64,000 nt of DNA from Myxocyprinus asiaticus (taxonomy: Eukaryota; Chordata; Actinopteri; Cypriniformes; Catostomidae): positions 15,655,001 through 15,719,000 of the forward strand of contig NC_059346.1 in assembly GCF_019703515.2 (NCBI RefSeq). Direction: 5' to 3'. Below, in pieces: positions 62,555 to 64,000 of this stretch; the first letter of the stretch is position 1, and every line of letters begins with the position of its first letter. The position numbers and the translations under genes are program-made. The notes beneath the pieces are model-generated. The model worked only from the letters and a program-made list of their open reading frames with translations, did no database searches and was not told the DNA's origin.

Positions 62555-63676
62555 CACTGTTGAGCCAAAACATTATGACCACTCACAGGTGAAGCAAATA
62601 ATGTTGATCATCTCCTAACAAGGCCACATGTCAAGGTCTGAGTAGATCAGATGGTAAGGAAACAATAATTTTTCATAGTCAACATGTTGAATGCAGGAGA
62701 AATGGGCAGGAGTAAAGAACTGAGCGACTCTGACATAATTATTATGGTCAGACCACTGGGTCAGAGCATCTGTATGGTAAGGCTTGTGGGGTACTCCCAG
62801 TCAGCAGTGGTGAGTGCCTATCGACAGTGGTCCAAGAAGGGACAAACCACAAACCGACAACAGGGTGTCTGGCGCCCAAGACTCATCAATGTGCGAGGGC
62901 AACAAAGGTTATCCCGTCTGGTCCGAACCGACAGGAGATCTACTGTGGCACGTCACAGAAAATGTTGATGATGGTTATGGGAGGAATGTGTCATGATTAC
63001 CCTTGTCCACCATCGAAAGCACCTACAATGGGCACGGGAGCATCTGAACTGAATTTTGGAGCAGTGGAAGAAGGTCAGCTGTTCCGATGAGTCCCGTTTT
63101 CTTTTACTTCACGTGGACGACCGTATACATGTGCGCCATTTACCCAGGATGCACTGTGGGAAGACGACAAGCCGGTGGAGGGAGTGTGATGCTCTGGGCA
63201 ATGTTCTGCTGGGAAACACTGGGTCCGGCCATTCATGTGGATGTCAATTTCACACATGCCACCTATCTAAACATAGTTGCAGACCAGGTATACCCCTTCA
63301 TGGCAATGGTATTCCCTGATGGCAGTGGCCTCTTTCAGCAGGATAATGCATCCTGCCACACTGCACACACTGTTCGGGAACGGTTTGAGGAACATGATGA
63401 AGAGATCAAGGTTTTGCCCTAACCTCCAAATTCCCCAGATCTCAATCCGATTGAGCATCTGTGGGATGTTTTGGACCAACAAATCCAATCCACGGCAGCT
63501 CCACCTCGCAACTTACAGGACTTGAAGGAACTGCTACTAATGTCTTGGTGCCAGATAACACAGGACACCTTCAGGGGTCTTGTAGAGTCCATGCTTCAGC
63601 AGGTCGGCGCTGTTTTGGTGGCACGCGGAAGACCAACAGCATATTAGGCAAGTGGCCATAATGTTTGGTTCATTTG
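62555..63676 (+). mobile_element. Tc1-like transposon, short form
   Basis: The left end cactgttgagccaaaacatt is mirrored by 'gtggccataatgtttggttc' with a weaker outermost part. TA stands at 62553-62554 and 63677-63678. At 1122 bp it is shorter than the roughly 1.6-kb elements here because its terminal regions are short. Confidence 0.8.
62702..63647 (+). pseudogene. Tc1-like transposase, several frameshifts
   Basis: It begins MGRSKELSDSD at 62702 and includes a helix-turn-helix (YSQSAVVSAYRQW). A frame break near 62965 and a stop near 63050 follow. The catalytic motifs then appear in different frames: CSDESRF near 63080, FQQDNASCHTA near 63340, and PDLNPIEHLW near 63440 after a stop at 63420. 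It ends with the A-Y terminus at 63647. All three acidic residues remain, but the reading frame is lost. Confidence 0.85.
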
Positions 63677-63678
63677 TA

Positions 63679-64000
63679 TATGGCTTGGGTCCCTCCTTCA
63701 AAGGAAATTTACTTAATTGAAGAACATTGTTTAATAGAGAGTGAAAGTCTGGTTCCGGAAGTAAATAGGGGAATAATGTTTTAAAACAGACCTAGTATTG
63801 TAAATCGATAGTATACGCATCTGTTGACGGCATCTATCCGCTTTATAACATAATTTATTTTTTTTAATAGCGGAGTTTGTGGTGAATATCTACACTACAC
63901 ATGATTCTGTAGGGATAAGATCCACCAATCAAAAAAAATCGTGGCAAACACACTGCAGCAAAAGAGCCCAAAATATATTTTATATTGCTTCAAAAGTTTG
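63679..64000. other. Intron 5 sequence, nothing recognised
   Basis: AT-rich; I looked for camk2b exon 5 (GELFEDIVAREYYSEADA) here and did not find it. Confidence 0.5.

Overview
The window is vertebrate nuclear DNA, almost certainly from a cyprinid or other cypriniform fish. It is AT-rich and intron-dominated. It is full of Tc1/mariner and hAT transposons, MITE-like foldback elements, CA/TG/TA microsatellites, and at least nine copies of the cyprinid repeat whose ends read like 'aagggatagttcaccca'. No family was checked against a database; all identifications come from reading the sequence.

The only host gene I can name lies on the minus strand. It is the middle of a CaM kinase II gene, best matched to camk2b, and it is transcribed from high to low coordinates. 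Ten exons are visible: 58913-58985 (exon 6a), 51581-51653 (6b), 29538-29640 (7), 28796-28879 (8), 28222-28316 (9), 26828-26950 (10), 26651-26734 (11), 26517-26559 (12), 23600-23695 (13) and 12672-12709 (14). Together they encode the kinase domain from the catalytic loop onward, the autoinhibitory and calmodulin-binding segment, and the start of the variable linker. The N-terminal kinase exons lie to the right of the window. The remaining linker and hub (association) exons lie to the left. The most notable host feature is a duplicated exon 6: two 73-nt exons, 7.3 kb apart, in the same phase, each encoding a different version of the catalytic-loop segment.

The 22-kb intron between exons 6b and 7 is dominated by a large nested composite at 29751-46715. 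Its outer arms are inverted copies of one LTR-like sequence. Between them lie a decayed gag-like region (about 37313-38541) and a stretch (about 35050-36480) with a possible captured promoter and two exon-like segments. Inserted into the arms are an hAT (41124-46373, with an 8-bp duplication, itself carrying a Tc1 at 42922-44504), another hAT-like element (31771-34211), a Harbinger-like foldback (34308-34945) and an unclassified repeat (30417-31490).

Elsewhere there are Tc1-like elements at 862-1225 (fragment), 6063-7691, 18254-19822, 20398-21994, 53542-55119 (open 346-aa transposase), 61564-62393 (palindromic) and 62555-63676. There is a non-autonomous hAT at 59728-61220, a microsatellite-centred palindrome at 15544-15987, and an 800-bp polypurine tract beside exon 13. 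An unassigned exon-like segment lies on the plus strand at 49291-49438.
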